DNA of 10,788 bases, from positions 1 to 10,788 of the forward strand of contig JACCZL010000183.1 in NCBI GenBank assembly GCA_013695975.1. Reading direction: 5' to 3'. This document shows positions 1 to 6,484 of the stretch, piece after piece. Origin of the DNA: Chloroflexota bacterium. Lineage in GTDB: Bacteria; Chloroflexota; UBA6077; JACCZL01. Every line of letters begins with the position of its first letter. The stretch's first letter is position 1. The translations under genes were made by a program, and so were the position numbers. A model generated the notes under the pieces. The model worked only from the letters and a program-made list of their open reading frames with translations. It did not search any database and was not told the origin of the DNA.

Positions 1-126
1 CAGGTTCCCGACTGGTTCCTCGCCGGGCACCGCAAGCCGCCGACCGGGCGACCACGCGGCCGGCCCAAGGGCGCCAAGGACTCCTACCAGCGGGCCTCCC
101 GCACGAACTTACCAACACCTACTTAG
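1..126 (+). CDS. C-terminal fragment of an unrecognised gene, abutting the IS
   Basis: A frame open from base 1 encodes 41 residues and stops at the TAG of bases 124-126, at the junction with the insertion sequence. The visible tail is basic and proline-rich, with an AT-hook-like stretch (GRPRGRPKGAKDS, about residues 17-29). Such tails occur in some transposases and in DNA-binding proteins, but I do not recognise the family. The 5' end lies outside the window. The stop falls in the YTAR-type tetranucleotide next to the IS terminal repeat, so the original gene may have continued and been cut by the insertion. The minus strand here does not continue the Uma2 gene found on the other side of the IS. 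Confidence 0.4.
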   Translation, partial: QVPDWFLAGHRKPPTGRPRGRPKGAKDSYQRASRTNLPTPT

Positions 127-141
127 CACTACTCTGGCGTG
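127..141 (+). repeat. Left terminal inverted repeat of the IS701-family element
   Basis: The bases cactactctggcgtg are the exact reverse complement of 1596-1610. The presumed native transposase stop (TAG on the minus strand, bases 129-131) lies inside this repeat. Confidence 0.88.
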
Positions 142-1560
142 TTCGCAGTAGGAGAGCGTGCGCGGGCTCGGCAGGTAGCGGCGCGGGTGGGCAGGGGGAG
201 ACGAGTGTGGCAGGTTGGACAGGTGATGCAAAGGAGTAGCGCGGCCAGGAGGTCGCGGCGAGCGGCGGGCACGTTGCGACTGGGGGGGGAAGCCGGTCGT
301 GGTCTGACCGGCGGCGTGGAGGAGCGCGTAGCACCAGATCAGGCAGACCAGGGCCAGGTGGCGGTGCAGGCCCGGCCAGGTCCGCCCCTGGTAGTCCCCC
401 AGCCCGAACTCCTGCTTGCTATCTTGATGGAACCGCTCGACGGCCCAGCGTTGATGCGCCAGGCGGAGCTGGTCGTCCAGCGGATGGGCATCGAGGTGCC
501 AGGCGAAGTACCACTTCGAGTCGCCGTCCTCACCCGGGAGGGGACGCTCGCCGATGAGCCAGCCGAGCGGGCCGGTCGTGTCCCCATGCGCCCGGTGCAC
601 CCGCACCCGGCAGGCCTGCCGCTGGCTGCCCTGCTGCTGGGGATCGAGGACGGTGACCGTCGCCCACTGCTCCTCGGGGATGGCCGCGGTCAGCTCCTGC
701 GCGGTGTGCAGTGGCGCCACCTGGCCCGGATGCGGATGCGTACGCGGACGGCCGGCTCGCGCGTGGGGCGTGGCTGGCACGGTGCCATCCTGCCGCTTGC
801 GGCCAGGGCGGCGCGTCACCGGCAGCGGTCGGGCGGCCGCCTCGGCGACCTCCACAGGCAGCCGGACGCCGAAGGTCTTGCTGACCTGGACGATGTACGG
901 CTCCCGGCGCGCTTCCAGGCCCGCCAGGAACGACGGCACGTCACCCTAGCCGGCCTCCGCGGTGACCACCGCGTGCGCGACCCCGGCCGCACGGGCCCGG
1001 TCGATCAGCCCGAGCGCCAGCTCCGGCTTGGTGGCAAACGTCACCTCGTCGGGCACGCGCGCCGCTCGCCGCCGCTCAGCATCGGCGGCCCACCGCTCCG
1101 GCAGGTACAAGCGCGTGCCGACCGGCCAGTGACTGCGCGCGTCGGTATAGTGCGCGGTCACCACCGCCTGGCAGTTGGCCAGCTTGCCCAGTTGGCCGCA
1201 GTACTGGTGCTGGACGCCCACCGAGTGCGTGCCTGGCTTGGGCAGCTCGGTATCGTCGAGACACAGCACCCCCGTCTTCGCGTCCGCGTACCCCCGGGCG
1301 ACCATCAGCCCCAGTCGTCGCGTCTCCAGCTCCTCGGCGTCCCACCGGCAGTCGACCAGGAACTGCTGCAACTGCTCCGAGGTGGTCTCGGGCAGCACCT
1401 CGGCCATCCGCTCGGCATTCTTGCGAGGCAGCTCCGAGACCAACCCCAGCAGGTAGTGCGTGCAGTTGCGGACGCCCCGCGCTCGCGGCAAGACCGCCCG
1501 AAACTGCTCGACAAACCTTGCCAGTTCCCCGCTCTCGACCTGACCCACCACGATCTGCAT
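129..1560 (-). pseudogene. IS701-family DDE transposase, amber stop plus +1 frameshift
   Basis: Restored, the protein is about 476 aa. It starts at ATG 1558-1560, preceded by a GGGAGGGGG ribosome site about 8 bases upstream. Family features: first acidic motif LDDTELPKPG (D102/D103) followed by THSVGVQHQYCGQLGK, second motif AEAGYG (E202, where Asp is more usual), and third motif WAVERFHQDSKQEFGLG with a GLHRHLALV helix. These match the DDE nuclease of IS701 transposases. Two lesions are visible. Codon 205, the Tyr of GYG, is TAG (946-948), and the same frame resumes straight after with GDVPSFLAGL. Near codon 424, eight G on the plus strand (282-289) shift the frame by one. With seven, the product reads FPPSRNVPAARRDLLAALLL and ends at TAG 129-131 inside the terminal repeat. 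Unrepaired, the frame runs out of the IS into the flank and stops at 109-111. Upstream it is open and in frame with the Uma2 stub. The lesions could be real decay or assembly errors. Confidence 0.85.
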
Positions 1561-1595
1561 GACCTCACCCCCTCCCGAGTCAGGTCCGCAAGGAT

Positions 1596-1610
1596 CACGC
1601 CAGAGTAGTG
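1596..1610 (-). repeat. Right terminal inverted repeat of the IS701-family element
   Basis: The bases cacgccagagtagtg are the exact reverse complement of 127-141. CTAG (1611-1614), a YTAR match, follows immediately. This end is the promoter-proximal end of the transposase gene. Confidence 0.88.
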
Positions 1611-1806
1611 CTAGTAAGGCCACACCACTCCCAGTCCGCTGACTCCAGGTGTTCAGCGACGAGAAAACTTGACCGGTGGTGTACTGATGGTGCCAGCCCA
1701 GTGCTTTGCTCACGTATAGCTCCCCGTCGATGATCTCGTACCGGACGCCGTCGATGTCCGGCAGGCATTCGAGATCCCTGGTAGTGAAGCGCAACGACGT
1801 GCTCAT
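1611..1806 (-). pseudogene. Uma2-family (DUF820) N-terminal stub cut by the IS
   Basis: About 65 residues starting at ATG 1804-1806 with a GGAGG-type ribosome site (ggacggaggccaggg) just upstream. The RFTTRDLECLPDIDGVRYEIIDGELYVS segment is the standard beginning of Uma2/DUF820 proteins, which have a PD-(D/E)XK nuclease-like fold and occur in many copies in Chloroflexota and Cyanobacteria. The following GWHHQYTTGQVF segment fits the helix after the first conserved Glu. The core carrying the remaining nuclease residues (usually a PDLVW-type strand and ExLSP) is missing, because the IS701-family element begins here. The frame stays open into the IS, giving an N-terminal Uma2 to transposase translational fusion up to the amber codon at 946-948. 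The C-terminal half is not on the other side of the IS. The function of Uma2 proteins is poorly known, and the stub is almost certainly non-functional. Confidence 0.75.
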
Positions 1807-1844
1807 CCCTGGCCTCCGTCCGCCTGTCCGATGGGGTTGCGGTC

Positions 1845-1850
1845 AGTATA
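1845..1850 (-). promoter_or_regulatory. Candidate -10 box for the Uma2 stub
   Basis: TATACT on the minus strand lies about 39 bases upstream of the Uma2 start codon. No convincing -35 hexamer is found 16-18 bases further upstream, so this is only a half-supported promoter. It could now drive the transposase fusion. Confidence 0.35.
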
Positions 1851-1862
1851 CCGCCCGACATC

Positions 1863-1880
1863 CGCGGCACCCCCGCCGCG
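1863..1880 (-). terminator. Candidate terminator hairpin after the RNA methyltransferase
   Basis: A perfect 6-bp stem (cgcggc / gccgcg) with a 6-base loop lies 23 bases past the TGA stop of the methyltransferase. There is no U tract, so this is a weak or Rho-assisted terminator at best. Confidence 0.35.
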
Positions 1881-1903
1881 CGCCGTAGGTTGCTCGCTCG
1901 CCC

Positions 1904-2704
1904 TCATCGAGATCGCGGATCGGACATCTCGTAGAGCAGCAGTCCCGTCGCCACGGCGAGGTTCAGGGCGCTGACTCGCCCCACCATCGGGATGCTGACC
2001 AGCAGGTCGCAGATCGCCCGCTCACGATGTGAAAGGCCCGAGCTTTCGCTGCCCATCAACAGGACCAGCGGCCGCGGGTACGAGGCTTCTCGATAGTCGC
2101 GGCCCGTGGTGGGCGCGGTCCCCACGATGGTGTAGCCGTGTGCCTGCTTCCACTCGGCCAGCTCGGACAACGTCGTCTTGACCAGCCGCTGGGTGAAAAT
2201 AGCCCCGGTGCTGGCGCTGAGTGCCGTCGGGTGGTGGGGATCGGTCGCGTCGCCGATCAGGAAGACTGTCCCGACGCCGACCGCGTCGCAGGTCCGCAGG
2301 ATCGTGCCGAGGTTGCCGGGGTCCCCGATCTCGACGAGCGCGAGGCCGAACTGGTCGCTCGCGAGCTGCACCGCTTCCAATGGCTCCCAGCGCTGACAGA
2401 CCACTGCCGCCAGCCCCTTCGGGTTGCTCCGCCGCGAGAGCCCGCGGAAGACGTCCGCCGTGACGTCGAGCCGCGGGGCCCCTCGGCGCTCCAGCGTCGC
2501 TATCGCCTCGATGCCCCTCGGGTCTGTCAGTAGCTCCGGCGCAACCACCAGTGTCTCGATGGCGGCGTTCGCCTGCGCCGCCTCCGCGAGCATCCGCGCG
2601 CCCTCGACGAAGAACAGCCCCGTCTCCTCGCGAGCCTTGCGCTCGGCCAGGGCCCGAATCGCCTTGATGCGCGGGTTCTGGAGACTCGATATCGAGTTGG
2701 ACAC
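1904..2704 (-). CDS. SpoU/TrmH-family RNA 2'-O-ribose methyltransferase
   Basis: 266 aa. The three SPOUT signature motifs are present in order: motif 1 EIGDPGNLGTILRTCDA (about 125-141, with N131 and R137), motif 2 LLMGSESSGLS (215-225, E220) and motif 3 SIPMVGRVSALNLAVATGLLLYE (237-259, N248). These form the trefoil-knot S-adenosylmethionine site. The N-terminal 100 residues (SLQNPRIKAIRALAERKAREE, then FFVEGARMLAEA) resemble the RNA-binding domain of the RlmB/TsnR group that methylates 23S rRNA, but the exact target nucleotide cannot be read from sequence. The start is GTG (2702-2704), immediately after the TAG of the sulfatase with no spacer and no Shine-Dalgarno sequence. Expression is therefore probably by translational coupling. 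No other plausible in-frame start precedes the conserved region. The pairing with a sulfatase is unusual and may simply be shared transcription. Confidence 0.9.
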   Translation of the reverse strand: MSNSISSLQNPRIKAIRALAERKAREETGLFFVEGARMLAEAAQANAAIETLVVAPELLTDPRGIEAIATLERRGAPRLDVTADVFRGLSRRSNPKGLAAVVCQRWEPLEAVQLASDQFGLALVEIGDPGNLGTILRTCDAVGVGTVFLIGDATDPHHPTALSASTGAIFTQRLVKTTLSELAEWKQAHGYTIVGTAPTTGRDYREASYPRPLVLLMGSESSGLSHRERAICDLLVSIPMVGRVSALNLAVATGLLLYEMSDPRSR

Positions 2705-4132
2705 CTAATACGGCATGACCCGCCGCGGGCCGTACTCCATCGCTCGGACCGTCGCGTCGAAGCTCTTGCGTAGCAGCTCCAGCTTGATCGCCTGGTGCTC
2801 GGGGTCGTCCCAGAGGCTGTCAAACTCGAACGGGTCGCGCTCCATATCGTACAGCTCGCCGATCTCGTGGCCGTGATAGATGATCAGCTTCCAACGCCGA
2901 TCGCGGTACATCGTGCCGAAGGTGCGGTCGGGCCTATTAAAAGCGTCGTAGCACTCCGAGCGCACGAACTCGCGGTGGTGATCGGGAGGCGCCTCGCCGA
3001 CCAGGATCGGCCGCAGCGAGCGTCCCTGGGTCTCATCAGGGATCCGGAGGCCGGCTAGCTCGAGCAGGGTCGGCGCGACGTCGGTCAGCTCGACCAGCGC
3101 GTCGCTGCGCAGATCCGAGGCGAAGCGCTCGGGCCACGACCAGATCAACGGCACTCGGCTGAGCCCGTCGAAGAAGCGGCAGCCTTTCTGGGTTAGCCCG
3201 TGGTCCCCGAGCGCCTCGCCATGGTCGGTCGAGAACAGGATGACGGTATTCTGGCGCTCGCCGGTTCGATCGAGGTGGTCGACGAGCCTGCCGAGCTGCT
3301 CGTCGATCTGCTCGACCATCGCGTAGTAGGCCGCCTGGATCTTCTTGGCCCCGATCTCCTCGGGGCGGCGCGGCCTGGTCTGGAAGTCGATCGCGGCCAG
3401 CTTCGCCTGGTGGGCCAGGTCGCTCTCGCGGAAGTGCGGCCCCGGCAGCGCGTCAGGATCGAAGCGACGGTAATACTCCCAGGGCGGGTTGTAAGGTGGA
3501 TGGGGGTCGTAGGGGTTGACGCTCAGCAGCCATGGACCGTCGCGCGGCTCCCCGATGAACTCGAGCGCCTTCTCGGTACACCAGGTCGTCTGGTGGAGAT
3601 GGGGCGGGACGTTGTCCTGCTCGGGACTCGGCTCCATCAGGTCGCCAAACAGGTTGCTCTTGACGGTCAGAACGGCCGACGGCTCGACGCCCTGCTCGCG
3701 AAGCCAGTCAGCGTAGTCGTGGCCGCGCGACCAGTTGTCGCGCGGGGCGTGGCTGTACTGGAAGTAGCGGTAGCCGTCGTCGACTCGTGGCTCGCGGCCG
3801 TTGGCGGCGCCGGCCAGGTGCAGCTTGCCGACCAGCCCACAGTCGTAGCCGGCGTCGGCCAGCCGCCGCGTGACGAGCGTCTCCTGCCGCGGGAAGTAGC
3901 CGTTGCCATTGGTGTTGACGTGGATCGTGCTCGGGTACTTCCCCGTCAAGAAGCTGGCCCGGCTCGGCGTGCAGATCGGGGCCTGGCAGTACGCCGACGT
4001 GAAGGCCACCCCCTCGCCGACCAGCCGATCCAGGTTCGGCGTGTGGGCGTGCGGATTGCCCAGCGCCCCAATCGCATCGAACCGCATCTGATCGGCGCAA
4101 TACCACAGGATGTTCGGTCGCCGGTCCGCCAT
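2705..4132 (-). CDS. Sulfatase (alkaline-phosphatase superfamily), formylglycine type
   Basis: 475 aa, starting at ATG 4130-4132 with a gaggtgaggcaggg purine-rich site upstream. The sulfatase signature is complete. N-terminal PNILWYCADQMR carries a metal-binding Asp (D14). CTPSRASFLTG holds the Cys54 that sulfatase maturation converts to formylglycine, with Arg58. GKLHL supplies K103/H105, NPYDPHPPY contains H211, and DHGEALGDHG (303-312) with K316 completes the metal and sulfate site. The C-terminal region RTFGTMYRDRRWKLI and ELYDMERDPFEFDSLWDDP is typical of family S1 sulfatases. No signal peptide is seen, so a cytosolic enzyme acting on small sulfate esters is likely. The substrate is unknown, and some relatives are phosphonate monoester hydrolases or choline-sulfatase-like. 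It heads a two-gene unit with the methyltransferase and is divergent from the PaaK-like ligase. No formylglycine-generating enzyme is in the window. Confidence 0.93.
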   Translation of the reverse strand: MADRRPNILWYCADQMRFDAIGALGNPHAHTPNLDRLVGEGVAFTSAYCQAPICTPSRASFLTGKYPSTIHVNTNGNGYFPRQETLVTRRLADAGYDCGLVGKLHLAGAANGREPRVDDGYRYFQYSHAPRDNWSRGHDYADWLREQGVEPSAVLTVKSNLFGDLMEPSPEQDNVPPHLHQTTWCTEKALEFIGEPRDGPWLLSVNPYDPHPPYNPPWEYYRRFDPDALPGPHFRESDLAHQAKLAAIDFQTRPRRPEEIGAKKIQAAYYAMVEQIDEQLGRLVDHLDRTGERQNTVILFSTDHGEALGDHGLTQKGCRFFDGLSRVPLIWSWPERFASDLRSDALVELTDVAPTLLELAGLRIPDETQGRSLRPILVGEAPPDHHREFVRSECYDAFNRPDRTFGTMYRDRRWKLIIYHGHEIGELYDMERDPFEFDSLWDDPEHQAIKLELLRKSFDATVRAMEYGPRRVMPY

Positions 4133-4201
4133 TGCCCTGCCTCACCTCACGCTCGTACAACGCACCAGCCCGAGCCCGGCCGCGGACGGACTGGCTTCGC
4201 C

Positions 4202-4220
4202 CATGGACACCGAATCCATG
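4202..4220. promoter_or_regulatory. Inverted repeat at the predicted sulfatase transcription start
   Basis: CATGGA, 7 bases, TCCATG is a perfect 6-bp dyad. It sits just downstream of the predicted minus-strand -10 box (4226-4231) and so covers the likely transcription start at about 4219. This is a classic repressor-operator position. It is short, so chance is possible. Confidence 0.4.
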
Positions 4221-4225
4221 TCGCC

Positions 4226-4254
4226 AGTGTAAACCGTTGGCCTGCGATTGCCAA
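4226..4254 (-). promoter_or_regulatory. Sigma70-type promoter of the sulfatase-methyltransferase unit
   Basis: On the minus strand, TTGGCA (-35, bases 4249-4254) and TACACT (-10, bases 4226-4231) are separated by exactly 17 bases. This predicts a transcript starting near 4219 with an untranslated leader of about 87 bases before the sulfatase ATG. This is the best promoter match in the window. It lies in the 310-base divergent gap between the sulfatase and the ligase. For the plus-strand ligase I see only a weak -10 candidate (TACGAT, 4359-4364) without a good -35. Confidence 0.6.
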
Positions 4255-4255
4255 C
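4236..4255. promoter_or_regulatory. Inverted repeat overlapping the sulfatase -35 box
   Basis: GTTGGC, 8 bases, GCCAAC is a perfect dyad. One arm overlaps the -35 hexamer at 4249-4254, and the other lies in the spacer. Its centre is about 34-35 bases from the centre of the dyad at 4202-4220, roughly three helical turns. That is compatible with cooperative binding by a regulator, but no regulator gene is in the window. Confidence 0.4.
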
Positions 4256-4442
4256 CACGGGGACGGCCGACCGGCCCAGCCCTCACGGTCGCGGTGCAGA
4301 AGGATTGCCACGAGTGTGCGGACTGACTCACCAGCGTCAGACCTTGGAACGAGTCCGCTACGATGATCGTGATGACGGTGATGGCTGATGCACATCGCTC
4401 GGACCATGCCGCGCGTGCAGCGACACTGAGGAGGCGGGAAGC

Positions 4443-5867
4443 ATGGAATACTGGTCGTTTCCGCCGGCCTACGACGACACTTACCTGCCACCGGCCGACA
4501 GCCCCTACTGGTTCCCAGTCCGCGAGACAATGGATCCGAGCGAACGTGAGCGCGCCATCCTCGTCCGGCTCCGGGAGGTGATGCGCTACGCCTGGGAGCA
4601 GAGCGGCTTTTACCGTCGCAAGTGGGAACAGGCCGGTATCCACCCCGACCACATCACGTCGCTCGAAGCGTTCGAGCGGGTGCCGGTGGTGACCAAGGCC
4701 GAGCTGCGCGCCTCCCAGGCCCAGCACCCGCCGTTCGGCGATTACCTGTGCGTGCCGGACGCGGAGGTCGCGCACATCCATGGGACTTCGGGTACGACCG
4801 GCCGCCCCACCGCCTTCGCCGTCGGCCGCGCCGACTGGCAGGCGATCGCCAATAACCACGCCCGCATCCTCTGGGGGATGGGCCCGCGGCCGGGCGACAC
4901 CGTCTTCGTGGCGGCCATCTTCAGCCTTTATCTCGGTTCCTGGGGCGCGATGCTGGGGGCCGAGCGGCTGGGCTGCAGGGTCTTCCCGTTTGGCGCCGGC
5001 GCCCCCGGCATGACGGCCCGCGCCGCCCAATGGCTGCGGTTGACGCGTCCGCGGGCCTTCTACAGCACCCCCTCCTACGCCCTGCGCTTGGCCGAAGTCG
5101 CGGCTGAGGAGGGCCTCGACCCGGGCGACTTCGGCCTCGAGGTCATGTTCTTCTCGGGCGAGCCGGGCGCTTCGATCCCGGCCGTGCGTCAGCGGATCGA
5201 GGAGGCCTTCGGGGCCAGGGTGTTCGACTGCGGCACCATGGCCGAGATGACGCCCTTCATGAGCGCGGCGGCCACCGCCGGCGCACCCGAGGGCATGCTG
5301 CTCTGGCAGGACATGGTCTACCACGAGATCTGTGATCCGGAGACCTTCGCCCGGGTCCCCTATGGTCAGCGCGGCACGCCGGTCTACACCCACCTCGAAC
5401 GGACCTCCCAGCCGATGATCCGGCTGCTCTCGGGCGACCTCAGCCACTGGGTCGACGGTCCCAGCCCTTGCGGCCGCACCTATCCGCGCCTGCCCGACGG
5501 CGTGTACGGTCGGATCGACGACATGTTCCAGGTCCGCGGCGAGAACGTCTACCCGTCCGAGATCGACAACGTGCTCAACGGCATCGACGGCTATGGCGGC
5601 GAGCATCGGGTCGTCATCTCGCGTGAAGGCACGATGGACGAGCTGCTGGTCCAGGCCGAGGCAAACGAGGCGGTCCAGGCGGCCGGTGATGCCGCCACGG
5701 TCGAGCTCAGCCGACGCGTGGCGCATGAGCTAAACAAGGTCCTGGGCCTGCGTGCGCGGGTCGAAGTGGTGAGCCCGCGCAGCTTCCCACGCAGCGAGCA
5801 CAAGGCCCGCCGCGTGCTCGACGATCGCGACCTGTTCCGGAGCCTGCAGGCCAAGCTCGACGGCTGA
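4443..5867 (+). CDS. PaaK-like adenylate-forming ligase (phenylacetate-CoA ligase family)
   Basis: 474 aa, starting at ATG 4443 with a strong gaggagg ribosome site 8 bases upstream. It belongs to the AMP-binding (ANL) superfamily, PaaK branch. The phosphate-binding loop HGTSGTTGRPT is at about residues 113-123. The following core includes FYSTPSYALRLAE (206-218), FFSGEPG (236-242) and the GTMAEMTPF segment (264-272) in the acyl-adenylate site. The hinge GRIDDMFQVRGENVYPSEID (356-375) separates the N-terminal domain from the C-terminal lid. The lid contains PRSEHKARRVLD, with the likely catalytic lysine K454. Family members activate an aryl or acyl carboxylate with ATP and transfer it to CoA, or release it as adenylate. 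The real substrate cannot be told from the sequence, and many PaaK-like proteins in this branch are not phenylacetate ligases. No Paa oxygenase or thioesterase genes are nearby. The gene is monocistronic here and divergent from the sulfatase. Confidence 0.9.
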   Translation: MEYWSFPPAYDDTYLPPADSPYWFPVRETMDPSERERAILVRLREVMRYAWEQSGFYRRKWEQAGIHPDHITSLEAFERVPVVTKAELRASQAQHPPFGDYLCVPDAEVAHIHGTSGTTGRPTAFAVGRADWQAIANNHARILWGMGPRPGDTVFVAAIFSLYLGSWGAMLGAERLGCRVFPFGAGAPGMTARAAQWLRLTRPRAFYSTPSYALRLAEVAAEEGLDPGDFGLEVMFFSGEPGASIPAVRQRIEEAFGARVFDCGTMAEMTPFMSAAATAGAPEGMLLWQDMVYHEICDPETFARVPYGQRGTPVYTHLERTSQPMIRLLSGDLSHWVDGPSPCGRTYPRLPDGVYGRIDDMFQVRGENVYPSEIDNVLNGIDGYGGEHRVVISREGTMDELLVQAEANEAVQAAGDAATVELSRRVAHELNKVLGLRARVEVVSPRSFPRSEHKARRVLDDRDLFRSLQAKLDG

Positions 5868-5962
5868 GCATTACCTCGCACAGCCCTGACCCCGTTGGAC
5901 GTGGCGTGAGTCCTGCCTGGCTACGTCGGGTATCCACCAGATCTCACGGCTTGCCGGCGACA

Positions 5963-5992
5963 GCGAGGATTGCGGCTCGCGCCTGCTACAAT
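5963..5992 (+). promoter_or_regulatory. Extended -10 promoter of the toxin-antitoxin operon
   Basis: TGCTACAAT (5984-5992) is a TGn-extended -10 element. A -35 match at standard spacing is poor, as is common for extended -10 promoters. A short dyad GCGAG, 8 bases, CTCGC (5963-5980) lies over the -35/spacer zone and could be the autoregulatory operator bound by the antitoxin. The leader to the antitoxin ATG is about 65 bases. The rest of the 197-base gap after the ligase stop shows no clear terminator. Confidence 0.5.
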
Positions 5993-6064
5993 CGCCCGAT
6001 AGGGGTGTCGATGACCGAGTTGCCCTGCGCGACGGACGTGGAGCCGCGGAAGGAGAGGACCGGC

Positions 6065-6484
6065 ATGGGCGGACAGTCGGTAACGCTGGCGATCCCCGAG
6101 GACGTGCGCGTGACCATTCAGGAGACCGTCGAGCGGACCGGTCGCGACTTCTCGGCCGTCGCCAACGAGATGCTGACTGAAGCTGCGAAGATGCGGCGAT
6201 TCCCTGGCATTATCTTCGCAGATGGACCGACCGGCCGTCGTGCCCGGATCGAGGGTACCGGCATCGACGTCTTCGAGATCATCGGAGGCTACCGCTCAGT
6301 TGGCGAGTGCTGGGAAGACCTGCGACCGGCGTTTCACTGGCTCTCCGAGCCGCAGCTTCGGACGGCCCTGGCCTACGCAGAGACGTATCCTGAAGAGATC
6401 GAGCGCCATTTCGGATCTGACGATGTCAGCGCGATCGAAGCAGTATGGGCGGCGCATCCGGAAACTCGCCCGCCCTGGCGCTGA
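6065..6484 (+). CDS. DUF433-domain antitoxin (VapB45-like)
   Basis: 139 aa from ATG 6065, chosen because ggaaggagagg lies 5-6 bases upstream. ATG 6011 in the same frame is a weaker alternative adding 18 residues. The N-terminal 44 residues (QSVTLAIPEDVRVTIQETVERTG, then DFSAVANEMLTEA) look like a ribbon-helix-helix DNA-binding segment. Residues 45-112 match DUF433: FPGIIFADGPTGRRARIEGTGI, DVFEIIGGYRSVGECWEDLRP and LSEPQLRTALAYAETYPEEIE. DUF433 proteins are known partners of DUF5615 PIN-like toxins, and the next gene is exactly that. The two genes overlap by one base (TGATG), implying translational coupling with antitoxin first. The expected role is to neutralise the toxin and repress the shared promoter. 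The conserved GTGIDVFEI region is intact. Confidence 0.88.
   Translation: MGGQSVTLAIPEDVRVTIQETVERTGRDFSAVANEMLTEAAKMRRFPGIIFADGPTGRRARIEGTGIDVFEIIGGYRSVGECWEDLRPAFHWLSEPQLRTALAYAETYPEEIERHFGSDDVSAIEAVWAAHPETRPPWR

Larger units (their letters stand above)
127..1610 (-). mobile_element. IS701-family insertion sequence, complete but with a broken transposase
   Basis: Perfect 15-bp inverted repeats (127-141 and 1596-1610) enclose one minus-strand transposase gene, giving an element of about 1.48 kb, normal for the family. The match extends to 18 bp if the adjoining TAG/CTA bases are counted. IS701 elements are known to target YTAR tetranucleotides. Here the left flank is TTAG (123-126) and the right flank CTAG (1611-1614). 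Both fit YTAR but they are not identical, so they are not a clean target duplication. The left flank is an unrelated plus-strand gene tail and the right flank is a Uma2 gene start. This suggests recombination between two IS copies, or an IS-adjacent deletion. The transposase is inactivated, so the element is probably immobile unless supplied in trans. Confidence 0.85.

Noticed and set aside
946..948. Amber codon as evidence for an alternative genetic code
   Set aside because: TAG ends the sulfatase, the dehydrogenase and the flavin-type gene in this same window, so it is a normal stop here.
139..1608. Long plus-strand open frame (about 489 codons) opposite the IS701 transposase
   Set aside because: It mirrors the transposase on the other strand. 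Its composition is Arg/Gly/Ala/Gln-rich without recognisable motifs, as expected for antisense of GC-rich coding DNA.
4359..4364. TACGAT as the -10 box of the PaaK-like ligase
   Set aside because: No -35 hexamer at a suitable spacing and no extended -10, so it is mentioned only as a weak candidate.
3200..4366. Plus-strand frame of 388 codons opposite the sulfatase
   Set aside because: It is an antisense shadow of a sulfatase with intact motifs; no ribosome site or family features.
3708..5726. Minus-strand open frame of 672 codons spanning the ligase and the sulfatase start
   Set aside because: It is antisense to the PaaK-like ligase and crosses a promoter region into another frame of the sulfatase. 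It has no domain signature.
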